Below are positions 44,841 to 54,218 of a stretch of 64,000 nt of DNA, piece after piece. Where the stretch lies: assembly GCF_014696615.1 (NCBI RefSeq), contig NZ_JACJQJ010000009.1, forward strand, positions 124,001-188,000. The letters are read 5' to 3'. The first letter of the stretch is position 1; each line of letters starts with the position of its first letter. A program made the position numbers and the translations under genes. Source of the DNA: Nostoc linckia FACHB-104. GTDB lineage: Bacteria > Cyanobacteriota > Cyanobacteriia > Cyanobacteriales > Nostocaceae. A model generated the notes under the pieces. The model had not been told where the DNA came from. It did no database searches and saw only the letters and a program-made list of their open reading frames with translations.

Positions 44841-45149
44841 ATGCCAATTGCAGTTGGAATGATTGAGACCAAAGGCTTCCCCGCAGTAGTAGAAGCTGCT
44901 GATGCTATGGTGAAGGCCGCCCGTGTAACATTAGTAGGATATGAAAAAATTGGTAGCGCACGAGTCACTGTAATTGTGCGGGGAGACGTATCGGAAGTAC
45001 AAGCCTCGGTTGCCGCTGGGGTAGAAGCAGCCAGAAGAGTGAATGGTGGGGAAGTAGTATCAACTCACATCATTGCCCGTCCTCATGAAAACCTCGAATA
45101 TGTATTACCGATTCGGTATACCGAAGCCGTAGAACAGTTCCGCACTTAA
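44841..45149 (+). CDS. ccmK2: Carboxysome shell protein CcmK2
   Basis: A 102-aa BMC-domain hexameric shell protein forming the facets of beta-carboxysomes. The sequence is canonical: [40 protein letters not shown] and the pore KIGS region. The short C-terminus (EAVEQFRT) and first position match ccmK2 of Synechocystis. A good Shine-Dalgarno AGGAG lies 7 bases before the ATG. First gene of ccmK2-K1-L-M-N-O. Confidence 0.95.
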   Translation: MPIAVGMIETKGFPAVVEAADAMVKAARVTLVGYEKIGSARVTVIVRGDVSEVQASVAAGVEAARRVNGGEVVSTHIIARPHENLEYVLPIRYTEAVEQFRT

Positions 45150-45239
45150 AAACCCATTAAAAAATCATCATTAACGGGGTTGCCTTCTTGAGTGCTTTTG
45201 TTGTCCAGAGTTAAAAACTTTCATTAAGGATTAAAACTA

Positions 45240-45584
45240 ATGTCAATTGCAGTAGGAATGGTAGAAACGCTAGGCTTTCCCGCAGTAGTAGAAGCCGCAG
45301 ATGCGATGGTGAAAGCAGCTCGCGTTACCTTAGTAGGCTACGAAAAAATTGGTAGTGGTCGCGTTACAGTCATCGTTCGGGGAGATGTATCGGAAGTTCA
45401 AGCCTCAGTTGCTGCTGGGGTAGAATCTGTGAAGCGAGTTAACGGCGGACAAGTACTGTCTACCCATATCATTGCTCGTCCTCACGAAAACTTGGAGTAT
45501 GTCCTGCCAATTCGTTATACAGAAGATGTAGAGCAGTTCCGGGAAAATGTCAACGCCATTCGTCCTTTCGGCAGAAGACCATAA
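45240..45584 (+). CDS. ccmK1: Carboxysome shell protein CcmK1
   Basis: A 114-aa BMC hexamer, nearly identical to CcmK2 but with a C-terminal extension ([20 protein letters not shown]) that may line the shell lumen or outer face. Order and length match CcmK1 of other beta-cyanobacteria. It is 90 bp downstream of ccmK2, and the next gene starts 6 bp after its stop. Confidence 0.95.
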   Translation: MSIAVGMVETLGFPAVVEAADAMVKAARVTLVGYEKIGSGRVTVIVRGDVSEVQASVAAGVESVKRVNGGQVLSTHIIARPHENLEYVLPIRYTEDVEQFRENVNAIRPFGRRP

Positions 45585-45590
45585 TTTGTA

Positions 45591-45893
45591 ATGCAAATTG
45601 CTAAAGTTCGTGGCACAGTAGTTAGCACGCAAAAAGAACCAAGTCTTAGAGGTGTGAAACTACTGTTGTTGCAATTAGTAGATGAAGAAGGAAACCTCCT
45701 GCAAAAATACGAAGTAGCAGCGGATATTGTTGGCGCAGGAGTAGACGAATGGGTACTTTTCAGTCGTGGTAGTGCAGCTCGTCAAGTTCCTGGCAACGAA
45801 AATCGTCCGTTAGATGCAGCAGTGGTGGCGATAATTGATACTATTCATGTTGAAGATCGTCTCATTTACAGCAAAAAAGACCAATACCGTTAG
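45591..45893 (+). CDS. ccmL: Carboxysome vertex protein CcmL
   Basis: A 100-aa EutN/CcmL-type pentameric protein that caps the twelve vertices of the shell. Typical are MQIAKVRGTVVSTQKEPSLR, LLLQLVDEEGN, GAGVDEWVLFSRGSAAR and the late VVAIIDTIHVEDR. The start is tight to ccmK1 (6 bp), with a weak ribosome site, so it is likely translated with it. Confidence 0.96.
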   Translation: MQIAKVRGTVVSTQKEPSLRGVKLLLLQLVDEEGNLLQKYEVAADIVGAGVDEWVLFSRGSAARQVPGNENRPLDAAVVAIIDTIHVEDRLIYSKKDQYR

Positions 45894-45975
45894 TCATTAG
45901 TCATTAGTCATTAGTCGTTAGTCATTGGTTATTACACAAAAGACAAAGGACAAATGACCAGAGACAAATGACAAA
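45891..45975. repeat. TAGTCAT heptamer STRR between ccmL and ccmM
   Basis: Five or six tandem TAGTCAT/TAGTCGT/TTAGTCA units (45891-45930), then ACAAATGACCAGAGACAAATG-type units. The repeat occupies nearly the whole spacer; the ccmM Shine-Dalgarno (AGGAGG) follows at about 45990. Confidence 0.8.
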
Positions 45976-46002
45976 AAGCTTAATTTTAGGAGGAATCTCG
46001 CG

Positions 46003-47646
46003 ATGGCAGTCAGCAGCACGGTGGCACCCCCAACCCCGTGGTCGAGGAACTTAGCTGAGCCAACAATCCATGAAAGCACATTTGTACATTCTTTTTCCAA
46101 GGTGATTGGAGACGTGCGAATAGGTGCAAATGTAATCGTTGCTCCGGGGACTTCGATTAGAGCGGATGAAGGTACACCTTTTTTCATTGGTGAAAATACT
46201 AATATTCAAGATGGTGTAGTAATTCATGGGTTGGAGCAAGGCCGAGTAATTGGTGATGACCAAGAAGAATACTCGGTATGGATTGGTCAAAATGCTTCCA
46301 TTACCCATATGGCCCTAATTCACGGGCCTGCTTATGTTGGGGATAATTCTTTTATAGGCTTTCGCTCTACGGTATTTAATGCCAGGGTGGGTGCAGGTTG
46401 CATCGTGATGATGCACGCTTTGATTCAAGATGTAGAAATTCCCCCTGGTAAATATGTACCTTCGGGAGCGATCATTACTAATCAGCAGCAAGCTGACCGT
46501 TTACCAGATGTTCAATCGCAGGATCAGGAATTTACCCATCATGTAGTGGGAATTAATCAGGCACTGCGAGCTGGATATTTGTGCGTTGCGGATAGTAAAT
46601 GTATTACACCCATTCGGGATGAAATAAAAAAATCTTCTACAAGTAATGGCATTACTGTTTTAGAGCTAGAAAGGAGTAGTGAAGTGGCAAGCGGTAGTTT
46701 GAGTGCAGAAACAATAGAGCAAGTACGCTATTTGTTACAGCAAGGATACAAAATCGGCACGGAACATGTAGACCAAAGACGTTTCCGCACAGGTTCTTGG
46801 ACTAGTTGTCAGCCAATAAATGCCAGATCCATCGGTGAAGCAATCTCAGCATTAGAAGGTTGTCTGGCAGATCACGCTGGTGAATATGTGCGATTATTTG
46901 GCATCGATAATAGCAGAAGACGTGTCCTCGAAACCATTATTCAACGTCCAGATGGCACGGTTGCAGCACCTTCTACCTTTAAAGCTACCAATACCTCTTC
47001 TAATGGCAGCTATAAAGCCAATAGTAACGGTAACGGTTCTGGTGGCGGACTGAGCACAGAAACAGTAGAACAAATCCGTCAGCTGTTAGCAGGTGGGTAC
47101 AAAATCGGTACAGAACACGTAGATGAGCGTCGGTTCCGCACAGGTTCTTGGCAAAGCTGTCAGCCAATTAGCTCTACTTCTACCAATGAAGTGATTGCGG
47201 CTCTAGAAGATTGTATCAGCAACCATCAAGGTGAGTATGTACGTTTAATTGGTATTGACCCCAAAGCCAAGCGTCGGGTATTGGAAAGCATTATCCAACG
47301 TCCCAATGGTCAGGTTAACCCTTCTAGCAGCCACAAATCCTTTACCAGCACTGCTTCTACAGCCACAGCTACAGCAACTAGTACTCGTTTAAGTGGGGAA
47401 GTGGTAGACCAATTACGGCAATTACTAGGTGCTGGTTATAAGATTAGTATCGAGCACGTAGACCAAAGACGTTTCCGCACTGGTTCCTGGACAAGCACAG
47501 GCCCCATTCAAGCCAATTCTGAAAGAGAAGCGATCGCAGCTATAGAAGCAGCACTCGCTGAATATGCAGGAGAATATGTGCGCCTGATTGGTATTGATCC
47601 GAAAGCCAAGCGTCGAGTATTGGAGACTATTATTCAACGCCCATAG
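46003..47646 (+). CDS. ccmM: Carboxysome assembly protein CcmM (gamma-CA plus three SSU-like repeats)
   Basis: The 547-aa full-length protein nucleates Rubisco condensation and links it to the shell. Residues 1-200 are a left-handed beta-helix gamma-carbonic anhydrase domain with zinc-ligand positions His 75, His 102 and His 107 and the Cys 194/Cys 200 pair, same numbering as the active thermophilic enzyme; so it may be catalytic. Three RbcS-like modules follow (about 232-316, 350-435 and 463-547), each with [16 protein letters not shown] and RRVLE. Modules 1 and 2 carry Cys in W-S-C and C-L/I positions; module 3 has none. An internal GTG with strong ribosome site is listed separately. Preceded by AGGAGG. 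Confidence 0.96.
   Translation: MAVSSTVAPPTPWSRNLAEPTIHESTFVHSFSKVIGDVRIGANVIVAPGTSIRADEGTPFFIGENTNIQDGVVIHGLEQGRVIGDDQEEYSVWIGQNASITHMALIHGPAYVGDNSFIGFRSTVFNARVGAGCIVMMHALIQDVEIPPGKYVPSGAIITNQQQADRLPDVQSQDQEFTHHVVGINQALRAGYLCVADSKCITPIRDEIKKSSTSNGITVLELERSSEVASGSLSAETIEQVRYLLQQGYKIGTEHVDQRRFRTGSWTSCQPINARSIGEAISALEGCLADHAGEYVRLFGIDNSRRRVLETIIQRPDGTVAAPSTFKATNTSSNGSYKANSNGNGSGGGLSTETVEQIRQLLAGGYKIGTEHVDERRFRTGSWQSCQPISSTSTNEVIAALEDCISNHQGEYVRLIGIDPKAKRRVLESIIQRPNGQVNPSSSHKSFTSTASTATATATSTRLSGEVVDQLRQLLGAGYKISIEHVDQRRFRTGSWTSTGPIQANSEREAIAAIEAALAEYAGEYVRLIGIDPKAKRRVLETIIQRP
46668..46686 (+). promoter_or_regulatory. Internal ribosome binding site and GTG start for short CcmM
   Basis: Inside ccmM, AGAAAGGAG is followed 7 bases later by an in-frame GTG at 46684 (codon 228). 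It is placed just before the first RbcS-like module. Translation from here gives a 320-aa product with only the three SSU-like repeats (46684-47646), the counterpart of the short isoform (M35) in Synechococcus. Location and spacing make this highly likely to be used. Confidence 0.85.
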
Positions 47647-47753
47647 AGAGAAAGGATGAGGTATAAAGGATGAATTAGAATTTTTCATCTAATCCTTTAC
47701 ACTTAAACCTTTCTCATATTTCTAATTTTCCGGCTTCCGAGGTTACAATTTCC

Positions 47754-48557
47754 ATGTCTGTGCCGCCACTGCGCCTCAGCAACAACTTTGACTCTTACAT
47801 TAGTGGCGAGGTGACTATTCATCCAAGTGCAGTACTTGCACCAGGGGTGATACTCCAAGCGGCTGTCAACGGCAAAATCATCATTGGCCCAGGAGTCTGT
47901 ATTGGCATGGGGTCGATTCTGCAAATTGATGAAGGAACCCTAGAAGTAGAAGCAGGAGCAAACTTGGGAGCCGGTTTTCTCATGGTTGGTCAAGGTAAAA
48001 TAGGAACAAATGCTTGTATTGGTTCAGCAACCACAGTGTTTAACTGTTCAGTTGCACCAGGACAAGTGATTCCGCCTGGTTCAATTTTGGGAGACAGTAG
48101 TCGGCGTATTGGTGGTATCACACCGGAACCATCAGCAAGTAATGCTTCTACAAATACGCAAGGGTTGAGAGAACAGAAAAATTTGATTGGGAGGCGAAGA
48201 AACAAGGAACAAGGTAGCAAAGGGGAAACTACTACTACCTCAACTACTCTCTCTGGCGGATTTTACCTGGAGTTACAACACCAATCTATTTCTGAAACTC
48301 AGCCTGCTACTAATTTGTCAAATGAGTCTCCGGCTTTAGAAGAAAACCCTACATTGGGTGGTGCTGAACTAGAAGCAGCCGCAGAAGCCTCACAAGAAAT
48401 CAGCCAAGAGTCGCAATCGAGTCCACCTGCTACCGAATCACCCAATACTTTTGGGACTCAGATTTATGGTTCAGGGAGTATTCAAAGGCTGTTAGTTACA
48501 TTATTTCCCCATCGGCAATCTCTAAATGAACCCATCTCGGACGAGCAGTCTCAATAA
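47754..48557 (+). CDS. ccmN: Carboxysome assembly protein CcmN
   Basis: A 267-aa adaptor between CcmM and the shell. The N-terminal half (to about residue 125) has hexapeptide beta-helix repeats (VTIHPSAVLAPGVILQAAV, GVCIGMGSI, GKIGTNACIGSATTVFN). A Ser/Thr/Glu-rich linker follows, then the C-terminal encapsulation peptide IYGSGSIQRLLVTLFPHRQ, an amphipathic helix that binds CcmK. All parts are present. Confidence 0.93.
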   Translation: MSVPPLRLSNNFDSYISGEVTIHPSAVLAPGVILQAAVNGKIIIGPGVCIGMGSILQIDEGTLEVEAGANLGAGFLMVGQGKIGTNACIGSATTVFNCSVAPGQVIPPGSILGDSSRRIGGITPEPSASNASTNTQGLREQKNLIGRRRNKEQGSKGETTTTSTTLSGGFYLELQHQSISETQPATNLSNESPALEENPTLGGAELEAAAEASQEISQESQSSPPATESPNTFGTQIYGSGSIQRLLVTLFPHRQSLNEPISDEQSQ

Positions 48558-48562
48558 GTGTT

Positions 48563-48666
48563 AATTGTAAGATGTCATCTGAAGTATGAAGGATGAAATT
48601 CCTGCTAATTCAGGAGTTAAATATTTATATATTTTCATCCTTTAGCCTTTAGCCTTTATCCTTTTT
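48563..48666. repeat. Degenerate heptamer repeats between ccmN and ccmO
   Basis: GAAGTATGAAGGATGAAATT-type units are followed by TTTAGCC/TTTAGCC/TTTATCC heptamers at about 48641-48664. Similar AAGTATGA units lie between kaiB and kaiC (15143-15165). Confidence 0.65.
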
Positions 48667-48687
48667 GTGAGTATCCGGAGACTTCAC

Positions 48688-49461
48688 ATGGAAACATCTA
48701 ATCAAAAAGCTCTTAGCACTATTAAAGACACCCATCGTCGAGATAGCCTCAAGGATACTGCTTTGGGTATGGTATCTACTCTGAGTTTTCCTGCGATCGT
48801 AGGAACAGCAGATATGATGCTGAAATCAGCCGGGGTTCATTTAGTTGGTTACGAAAAAATTGGTGGTGGTCATTGTACGGCAATTGTCCGAGGTGGGATT
48901 GCTGATGTCCGATTGGCCGTAGAAGCTGGTGTCCAAACTGCGGAACAGTTTGGTCAATTGGTTTCCAGCTTGGTGATTCCCCGTCCTTACCCTAATTTAG
49001 AAATAGTACTGCCTATTACCTCCAAGCTCAGTAAAATTATGGAGGATGGAAATTACAGCCGTTTGAGTAACCAAGCTGTTGGTTTAGTCGAAACGCGAGG
49101 ATTTCCAGCGATGGTAGGAGCCTGCGATGCCATGCTGAAATCAGCTGATGTACATTTGGCAGCCTATGAAAAAATTGGAGCAGGGTTGTGTACAGCTATT
49201 ATTCGTGGTTCTGTCGCTAATGTTGCAGTAGCAGTAGAAGCAGGAATGTATGAGGCAGAACGCATCGGGGAATTGAATGCAGTTATGGTGATTCCTCGTC
49301 CGTTAGATGAATTAGAGCAGACATTACCATTAGCAAGTTGCTGGATAGAACAACGTCAACCAATTAATTTGCCAATTAATATTAAAGAGCAAGTTGCCGA
49401 AATTGAACGCCTTCAATTGCCAGATTTAGCTCAGTTACCCGTCAAAGTTTTAGAAGAATGA
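48688..49461 (+). CDS. ccmO: Carboxysome shell protein CcmO (tandem BMC)
   Basis: A 257-aa protein with two BMC domains (about residues 25-110 and 125-210), seen as LGMVSTLSFPAIVGTADMML, AVGLVETRGFPAMVGACDAM and two copies of the KIG(A/G)G pore-loop region; it forms trimers that act as pseudohexamers, and is needed to close the shell. A C-terminal tail of about 40 residues follows. ATG 48688 is chosen because GGAG lies 7 bases upstream; the GTG at 48667 would add seven residues. Confidence 0.94.
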   Translation: METSNQKALSTIKDTHRRDSLKDTALGMVSTLSFPAIVGTADMMLKSAGVHLVGYEKIGGGHCTAIVRGGIADVRLAVEAGVQTAEQFGQLVSSLVIPRPYPNLEIVLPITSKLSKIMEDGNYSRLSNQAVGLVETRGFPAMVGACDAMLKSADVHLAAYEKIGAGLCTAIIRGSVANVAVAVEAGMYEAERIGELNAVMVIPRPLDELEQTLPLASCWIEQRQPINLPINIKEQVAEIERLQLPDLAQLPVKVLEE

Positions 49462-49745
49462 TGAATGATGAATGATGAATTAGGAATTGTGGATTGTAGG
49501 CGATCCAAATTCAGGATTCAGTATTCAGCATTCATCTTGAGCTGGAAGGCATCTTACGCTTTGCTTTGTTGTTTTGATAATAACTGTTCCACTCTAATAG
49601 GAAAAGATCTATCTCGTAATAGAATTCATAGAGCAATCTCTATACTTATGAATCATAATTTTTGTATGATCAATGCTATCGCTAATGCAAGTGTTCAGTG
49701 ATACTAGATTAATATCTATGTATCGCTATTAGAGGAGAATCACCC
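49459..49745. other. Spacer ccmO / LysR regulator with ATGATGA repeats
   Basis: Short tandem ATGATGA units follow directly after the ccmO stop (to about 49485). The rest is ordinary AT-rich DNA that presumably holds the LysR promoter. The Shine-Dalgarno AGGAG lies at 49733-49737. Confidence 0.6.
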
Positions 49746-50705
49746 TTGAACCAAGCGACGCTACACCAGTTGAAGGTGTTCGAGGCGGCAGCACGACACG
49801 GTAGTTTTACTCGTGCTGCTGAGGAATTGTTCCTCACCCAGCCTACCGTTTCCATGCAGATCAAACAATTAACAAAATCGGTCGGATTACCTTTATTTGA
49901 GCAGGTTGGTAAGCGCCTATATTTGACCGAAGCAGGACGAGAATTGTTTGCTACTTGTCGGCAGATTTTTGAAACTATAGCCCAATTTGAAATGAAAGTA
50001 GCAGACTTAAAAGGGCTAAAACAGGGTCAATTAAAATTAGCAGTAATTACAACTGCAAAATATTTTGTACCTCGTTTATTGGGGCCTTTTTGTCAACTTT
50101 ATCCTGGCATAGATATCTCGCTGCAAGTAACAAACCACGAGCGGATTTTGGAGCGAATGATTAATAATCTGGATGACTTGTATATTATGAGCCAAGTCCC
50201 AGAAAATATTGATGTGAATTGCCAACCATTTTTAGATAATCCTTTGGTTGTCTTTGCTCCAGTTAATCATCCATTAGCAAAAGAGAAAAATATTCCCATC
50301 GAACGCCTAGCGCAAGAAGCTTTCATTATGCGAGAACCTGGTTCAGGAACTCGTCGTGCTGTGCAGAGCCTGTTTGATCAGCATGAATTAACAGTGAAAG
50401 TTAAATTAGAATTGGGCAGCAATGAGGCGATTAAACAAGCGATCGCAGGCGGGTTAGGAATTTCTGTATTATCTCGTCACACCTTAACTTCTGATTGTTC
50501 GGAGTTCAGCATTTTGGATGTACAGCACTTTCCGATTAAGCGCACTTGGTACATGGTTTACCCTTCCGGGAAGCAGCTATCGATTGTAGCTCGTACCTAC
50601 TATGATTACCTGATCAATGCCGCCAAGAATTTTATCGAGCAAAATACGTCTTTTTCTTGGGGTACATTTGAGCAAATCAAGGATGGGGAAGAGGTGAAGA
50701 ATTAG
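49746..50705 (+). CDS. cmpR: LysR-family regulator of carbon assimilation (CmpR/RbcR type)
   Basis: A 319-aa LysR-type regulator: N-terminal winged HTH (LHQLKVFEAAARHGSFTRAA, LTQPTVSMQIKQL) and a two-lobed effector domain (about 95-300). The CmpR/RbcR/NdhR group senses carbon-status metabolites such as 2-phosphoglycolate or RuBP and controls bicarbonate uptake and CO2 genes. The start is TTG, supported by AGGAG 8 bases upstream. The symbol rests on sequence feel and the ccm context (as recalled for Anabaena); RbcR is the alternative. Confidence 0.75.
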   Translation: MNQATLHQLKVFEAAARHGSFTRAAEELFLTQPTVSMQIKQLTKSVGLPLFEQVGKRLYLTEAGRELFATCRQIFETIAQFEMKVADLKGLKQGQLKLAVITTAKYFVPRLLGPFCQLYPGIDISLQVTNHERILERMINNLDDLYIMSQVPENIDVNCQPFLDNPLVVFAPVNHPLAKEKNIPIERLAQEAFIMREPGSGTRRAVQSLFDQHELTVKVKLELGSNEAIKQAIAGGLGISVLSRHTLTSDCSEFSILDVQHFPIKRTWYMVYPSGKQLSIVARTYYDYLINAAKNFIEQNTSFSWGTFEQIKDGEEVKN

Positions 50706-50790
50706 GTAATGGGGATTGGGGACTGGGGATTGGGTAATGGGTAATTGGGACAAACACCAAACACCAAATTTGTTAATGACTTGACGGTGG
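50706..50790. repeat. GGGGATT/GGGTAAT heptamer repeats after the LysR gene
   Basis: Tandem variants of TGGGGAC/TGGGGAT/TGGGTAA (50708-50750) then ACAAACACCAAACACCAAAT, typical STRR material. No terminator seen. Confidence 0.75.
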
Positions 50791-50848
50791 AAGCGTGAAG
50801 CATTAACAATTAACCAGCAGAATCATTCAAAATGGGGGAAAACTGGCA

Positions 50849-52477
50849 GTGGTTAGCCCAGAAATGCCTTCTTTACGCAAGATAGTAGAAAGCCAGATTG
50901 TAGCTGTGACAGTGTACAGTGATCAAGCCCTAGTTACAAGACGGGGTATGGTTTCTCTAACAGGAGAAGAACAGGAATTAGTCGTTACCTCACTGCCGGT
51001 AACGCTAGAAACTGATTCTGTGAGGGTTGGTGGTAAAGGTACGGTAGGGGTGCGCTTGTTAGGGGTGAGTTGCGATCGCATCTACACTACAGAACCGATT
51101 ACCGAACGGGTGGCGCAGTTAACCAGACAGATTGAGCAGTTGGAGGCAGACAAACGCCACCTGCAAGCTCAAATCGACGCTTTAGCGTTGCAATCTAGTT
51201 TTATTGCTGGCTTACGGGAAAAGACAGAAGAACCCTTATCACAGAGTTTGTCACGGAAAAACCTTAGCCTGAGCGAAACTCTAGATTTTCTCAACTTTAT
51301 TGGCAGCCAGTATAGCGAATATGCGATCGCCTCTGGGGAGTGCAAAACCCAACAGGAAGAATTAGACAAGCAGTTACAAGTACTCCGCGCCTCATTACAA
51401 AAAATCCAAACGTCACACCCCAAAGAAAGCTTGAGCATAATTGTGCCAGTGGAAGTTACTGGTGCGGGTGACTTTGAGTTAGAGCTTTCTTACGTAGTTA
51501 ATCGCGCTAGTTGGACTCCACTGTATGATTTGCGTTTTAGCAGTACCAGCAATGTTGTTCATCTAACTTACTTAGCTGAAGTTACCCAAAGTACAGGAGA
51601 AGAGTGGCTAGGTGTGGCTCTAACTCTTTCTACTGCTAAACCAGGATTAGGTACAATCCCTCCTAAACTGCAACCTTGGTATATAAGTACTCCCAGCTAT
51701 ACAACAGACTTTATGCGGCGCAAAGTCACCCAAATGCCAATGATGGCGGCTCAATCAGAGTCAGCTAGTATGGCACGGGAAATGGATGAAGAAGCGGACG
51801 AGGTTGTACAAGAAAAATCTATAGAAGCTGAAACTGTTGATGCGGAAGTCTCGAAAACAGGAAGTGTAGTTACCTTTAAACTCAGTGCTGGCGGTAATAT
51901 TCCTAATGATGGCTCACCTCATAAAACTACAATTTTTCACGATGATTATCTGAGTAGTTGCCATTATGTTGCTATGCCGCGGTTAGTTAGCTTTGCTTAT
52001 CTCCAAGCCATAGTCAAAAATAGTGCTAACAACGCAACTTTATTACCAGGCAAAGCAAATATTTTCCGTGACAATATGTTTGTGGGCACAACCAAATTAG
52101 ATAATATTGCGCCAGGACAAGAATTCAAAATTAATTTAGGCATTGATGAAGGCTTAAAAATTGAGCGTGACTTATTTGAGCGGATAGTTGACAAAAAACT
52201 GATGAGTAACCAGCGCCGGATTACTTATGGTTATCGGCTGATAGTTACTAACTTGCTCGAAGAAGAAACTCATCTAATACTTACTGAACAAATACCAGTT
52301 AGCCGCAACGAAAAAATTAAAGTCCGCCTCACCCATAGCCATCCCCAAATTCAACTGGGAGAGATGGGGACTTTAGAATGGGATTTAACTCTGCTACAGC
52401 AAGAAAGACGAGAGGTAACTTATCAATTTACAGTTGAGTATCCACCAGAATTAACAGTAGTTGGTTTAGATATTTAA
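50849..52477 (+). CDS. MuiA-like DUF4139 protein
   Basis: A 542-aa protein of the mucoidy-inhibitor MuiA family. An N-terminal domain (about 10-95, IVAVTVYSDQALVTRRGMV) leads into a coiled coil (about 90-200, QIEQLEADKRHLQAQIDALA) and then the DUF4139 beta-rich domain (about 205-540, ASWTPLYDLRFSS, YRLIVTNLLEEETHLIL). The molecular function is unknown. GTG 50849 is used; ATG 50864 (MPSLRKIVES) is an alternative start. Confidence 0.85.
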   Translation: MVSPEMPSLRKIVESQIVAVTVYSDQALVTRRGMVSLTGEEQELVVTSLPVTLETDSVRVGGKGTVGVRLLGVSCDRIYTTEPITERVAQLTRQIEQLEADKRHLQAQIDALALQSSFIAGLREKTEEPLSQSLSRKNLSLSETLDFLNFIGSQYSEYAIASGECKTQQEELDKQLQVLRASLQKIQTSHPKESLSIIVPVEVTGAGDFELELSYVVNRASWTPLYDLRFSSTSNVVHLTYLAEVTQSTGEEWLGVALTLSTAKPGLGTIPPKLQPWYISTPSYTTDFMRRKVTQMPMMAAQSESASMAREMDEEADEVVQEKSIEAETVDAEVSKTGSVVTFKLSAGGNIPNDGSPHKTTIFHDDYLSSCHYVAMPRLVSFAYLQAIVKNSANNATLLPGKANIFRDNMFVGTTKLDNIAPGQEFKINLGIDEGLKIERDLFERIVDKKLMSNQRRITYGYRLIVTNLLEEETHLILTEQIPVSRNEKIKVRLTHSHPQIQLGEMGTLEWDLTLLQQERREVTYQFTVEYPPELTVVGLDI

Positions 52478-52531
52478 AATTTGATATTTGCCCTGCTACG
52501 CTAAACTTATAGCACTGAGACAGTGATTGCC

Positions 52532-53224
52532 ATGTCTGTTGCCCAAGATTTAGCTACCCCAGATAATGTAATATTTCCTCCAGGAGATTTATACAGTAAC
52601 GAACCGCCTTTGGAAACTGACTTACATCGTCTACAAATGACATTGCTGATCCAATGTCTAGAGTTATTGTGGCGCGATCGCAATGACTTCTATGTATCAG
52701 GCAATATTACAATTTACTACAGTCCACGTCAGCGCAAGTCAGAAGATTTTCGCGGCCCAGATTTTTTTGTGGTACTAGGAACTGAACGCAAACCCCGGAA
52801 AAGTTGGGTGCTTTGGGAAGAAGATGGCAAGTATCCCAATGTAATTATCGAACTTTTATCAGATTCTACAGCTTTAACTGACAAAGGTTTGAAGAAACAG
52901 ATTTATCAAGATACTTTTCGTACACCTGAATATTTCTGGTTTGATCCGCAGCATTTGGAATTTGCTGGGTTTGTCTTAGTAGCTGGTAACTATCAAGCAA
53001 TAGAAGCGAATGCTCAAGGTTGGTTGTGGAGTCAGCAGCTAGGGTTATATTTAGGCGTTGAACAAGAAAAGTTACGCTTTTTCACTGCTGAAGGACAACT
53101 AGTCGTAACACCAGAGGAACTTGCAGAACAAGAACAGCAACGAGCTGAACAAGAAAAGCAAAGAAGCGATCGCTTGGCAGCAAAACTGCGAGAATTAGGT
53201 ATCGATCCAGATAATATCGAGTGA
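52532..53224 (+). CDS. Uma2-family putative nuclease (DUF820)
   Basis: A 230-aa PD-(D/E)XK-fold protein of the family greatly expanded in cyanobacteria. The motif set is RGPDFFVVLG (Asp), WEEDGKYPNVIIELLSDST (Glu) and the following Lys in DKGLKKQIYQDTF; EYFWFDP completes the core. It ends in a Glu/Gln/Arg-rich coiled coil. Role unproven, possibly transposition- or DNA-repair-related. ATG 52532 is preferred; a GTG three codons upstream is open. Confidence 0.85.
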   Translation: MSVAQDLATPDNVIFPPGDLYSNEPPLETDLHRLQMTLLIQCLELLWRDRNDFYVSGNITIYYSPRQRKSEDFRGPDFFVVLGTERKPRKSWVLWEEDGKYPNVIIELLSDSTALTDKGLKKQIYQDTFRTPEYFWFDPQHLEFAGFVLVAGNYQAIEANAQGWLWSQQLGLYLGVEQEKLRFFTAEGQLVVTPEELAEQEQQRAEQEKQRSDRLAAKLRELGIDPDNIE

Positions 53225-53237
53225 TATTAATTGTTTG

Positions 53238-54218
53238 TTAGCGTAAAACTAAGTCAGTAATCAATGATGCGTGGTCAGAATTAGCATTCGCTCCGATATT
53301 AGTTCCGGCTACAGTAAAATCCTGACTTACTAAGCAGTGGTCAATAGGAATATTCAGCAGTGGGATGAGCCAGTTTGGTAGATGGACGTGAGTTGCTGGT
53401 CGTGGCCAGCTGGGTAAAATGCCAAAACCTAAGCGAGTATTATGCAAATTGGTTTTATTAATGAATCTGCGATAATAAGGAGACCAAGGTGTTAGGTTAA
53501 AATCTCCCATGATAATTAACGGTTGATTAATTTTTTGAATGTAATCAGCCAGTGCTGCTAGTTGAAGATTACGTCTATGAAAAGTATTAGGTTTGATGGG
53601 TACTAAGGGATGAGTGCCAATTAAAGTAATTGGCTTTTTATCTACTACTAAATTTGCAATAATATTATGACCGCCTTTACCATTGAAATTATCTGCCTTA
53701 ATATCTTGAACTGGTAAGCGGCTGAAGAGAGCCAATCCACCACCAGGACTTCTAAAAGCATAAGGCAAAGTAGTTTTGAAGCCTTGCTGTAAAGTTTCAA
53801 ATCCATTGCGGTCAATTTCAATCAATAACGCCGCATCAGGTTGATTATCCTTAACTACATTAATAACTTCGTTAAAATTCTGATTATCAATATTCAGATT
53901 AAAAGACATCAGCCGAATTTGTTTATCTGTATTACCAGCTAACTTTTGTGCATGAGGTAAATACCAAGGAAGAACCTCAATTATATTCAAACCTACTAGT
54001 AATAATGATACGAAAATTATGGCTTTACTTTTGAGATGTCGGGTTCTCCAAAGAATGCCTAAAATAAGAGTAACTATGAATGATAGAATTAAATAATGAA
54101 CCCGAAAGTGGGAAAATAATTCTAGCGGCCAAAACCAAGCAAAATAACTGCCTAAAGATAATAATCCTAAAATCAATAGGATGGCAGTGCTGATAATTAC
54201 AACTAGGCGGTGATTCAT
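53238..54218 (-). CDS. Membrane-anchored endonuclease/exonuclease/phosphatase-family protein
   Basis: A 326-aa YafD-like protein: three N-terminal hydrophobic helices (about 5-25, 35-58 and 65-85) and an EEP domain (about 100-325) with SFNLNIDNQN, LIEIDRNG, THPLVPI, MGDFNLTPWS and the catalytic SDHASLI. It would act on the outer face of the cytoplasmic membrane, as phosphodiesterase or nuclease; substrate unknown. Convergent with the Uma2 gene, with 13 bp between the stops. Confidence 0.85.
   Translation of the reverse strand: MNHRLVVIISTAILLILGLLSLGSYFAWFWPLELFSHFRVHYLILSFIVTLILGILWRTRHLKSKAIIFVSLLLVGLNIIEVLPWYLPHAQKLAGNTDKQIRLMSFNLNIDNQNFNEVINVVKDNQPDAALLIEIDRNGFETLQQGFKTTLPYAFRSPGGGLALFSRLPVQDIKADNFNGKGGHNIIANLVVDKKPITLIGTHPLVPIKPNTFHRRNLQLAALADYIQKINQPLIIMGDFNLTPWSPYYRRFINKTNLHNTRLGFGILPSWPRPATHVHLPNWLIPLLNIPIDHCLVSQDFTVAGTNIGANANSDHASLITDLVLR

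Noticed and set aside
45891-45975. CRISPR-like repeats between ccmL and ccmM
   Set aside because: Units are 7 bp in direct tandem without spacers: STRR, not CRISPR.
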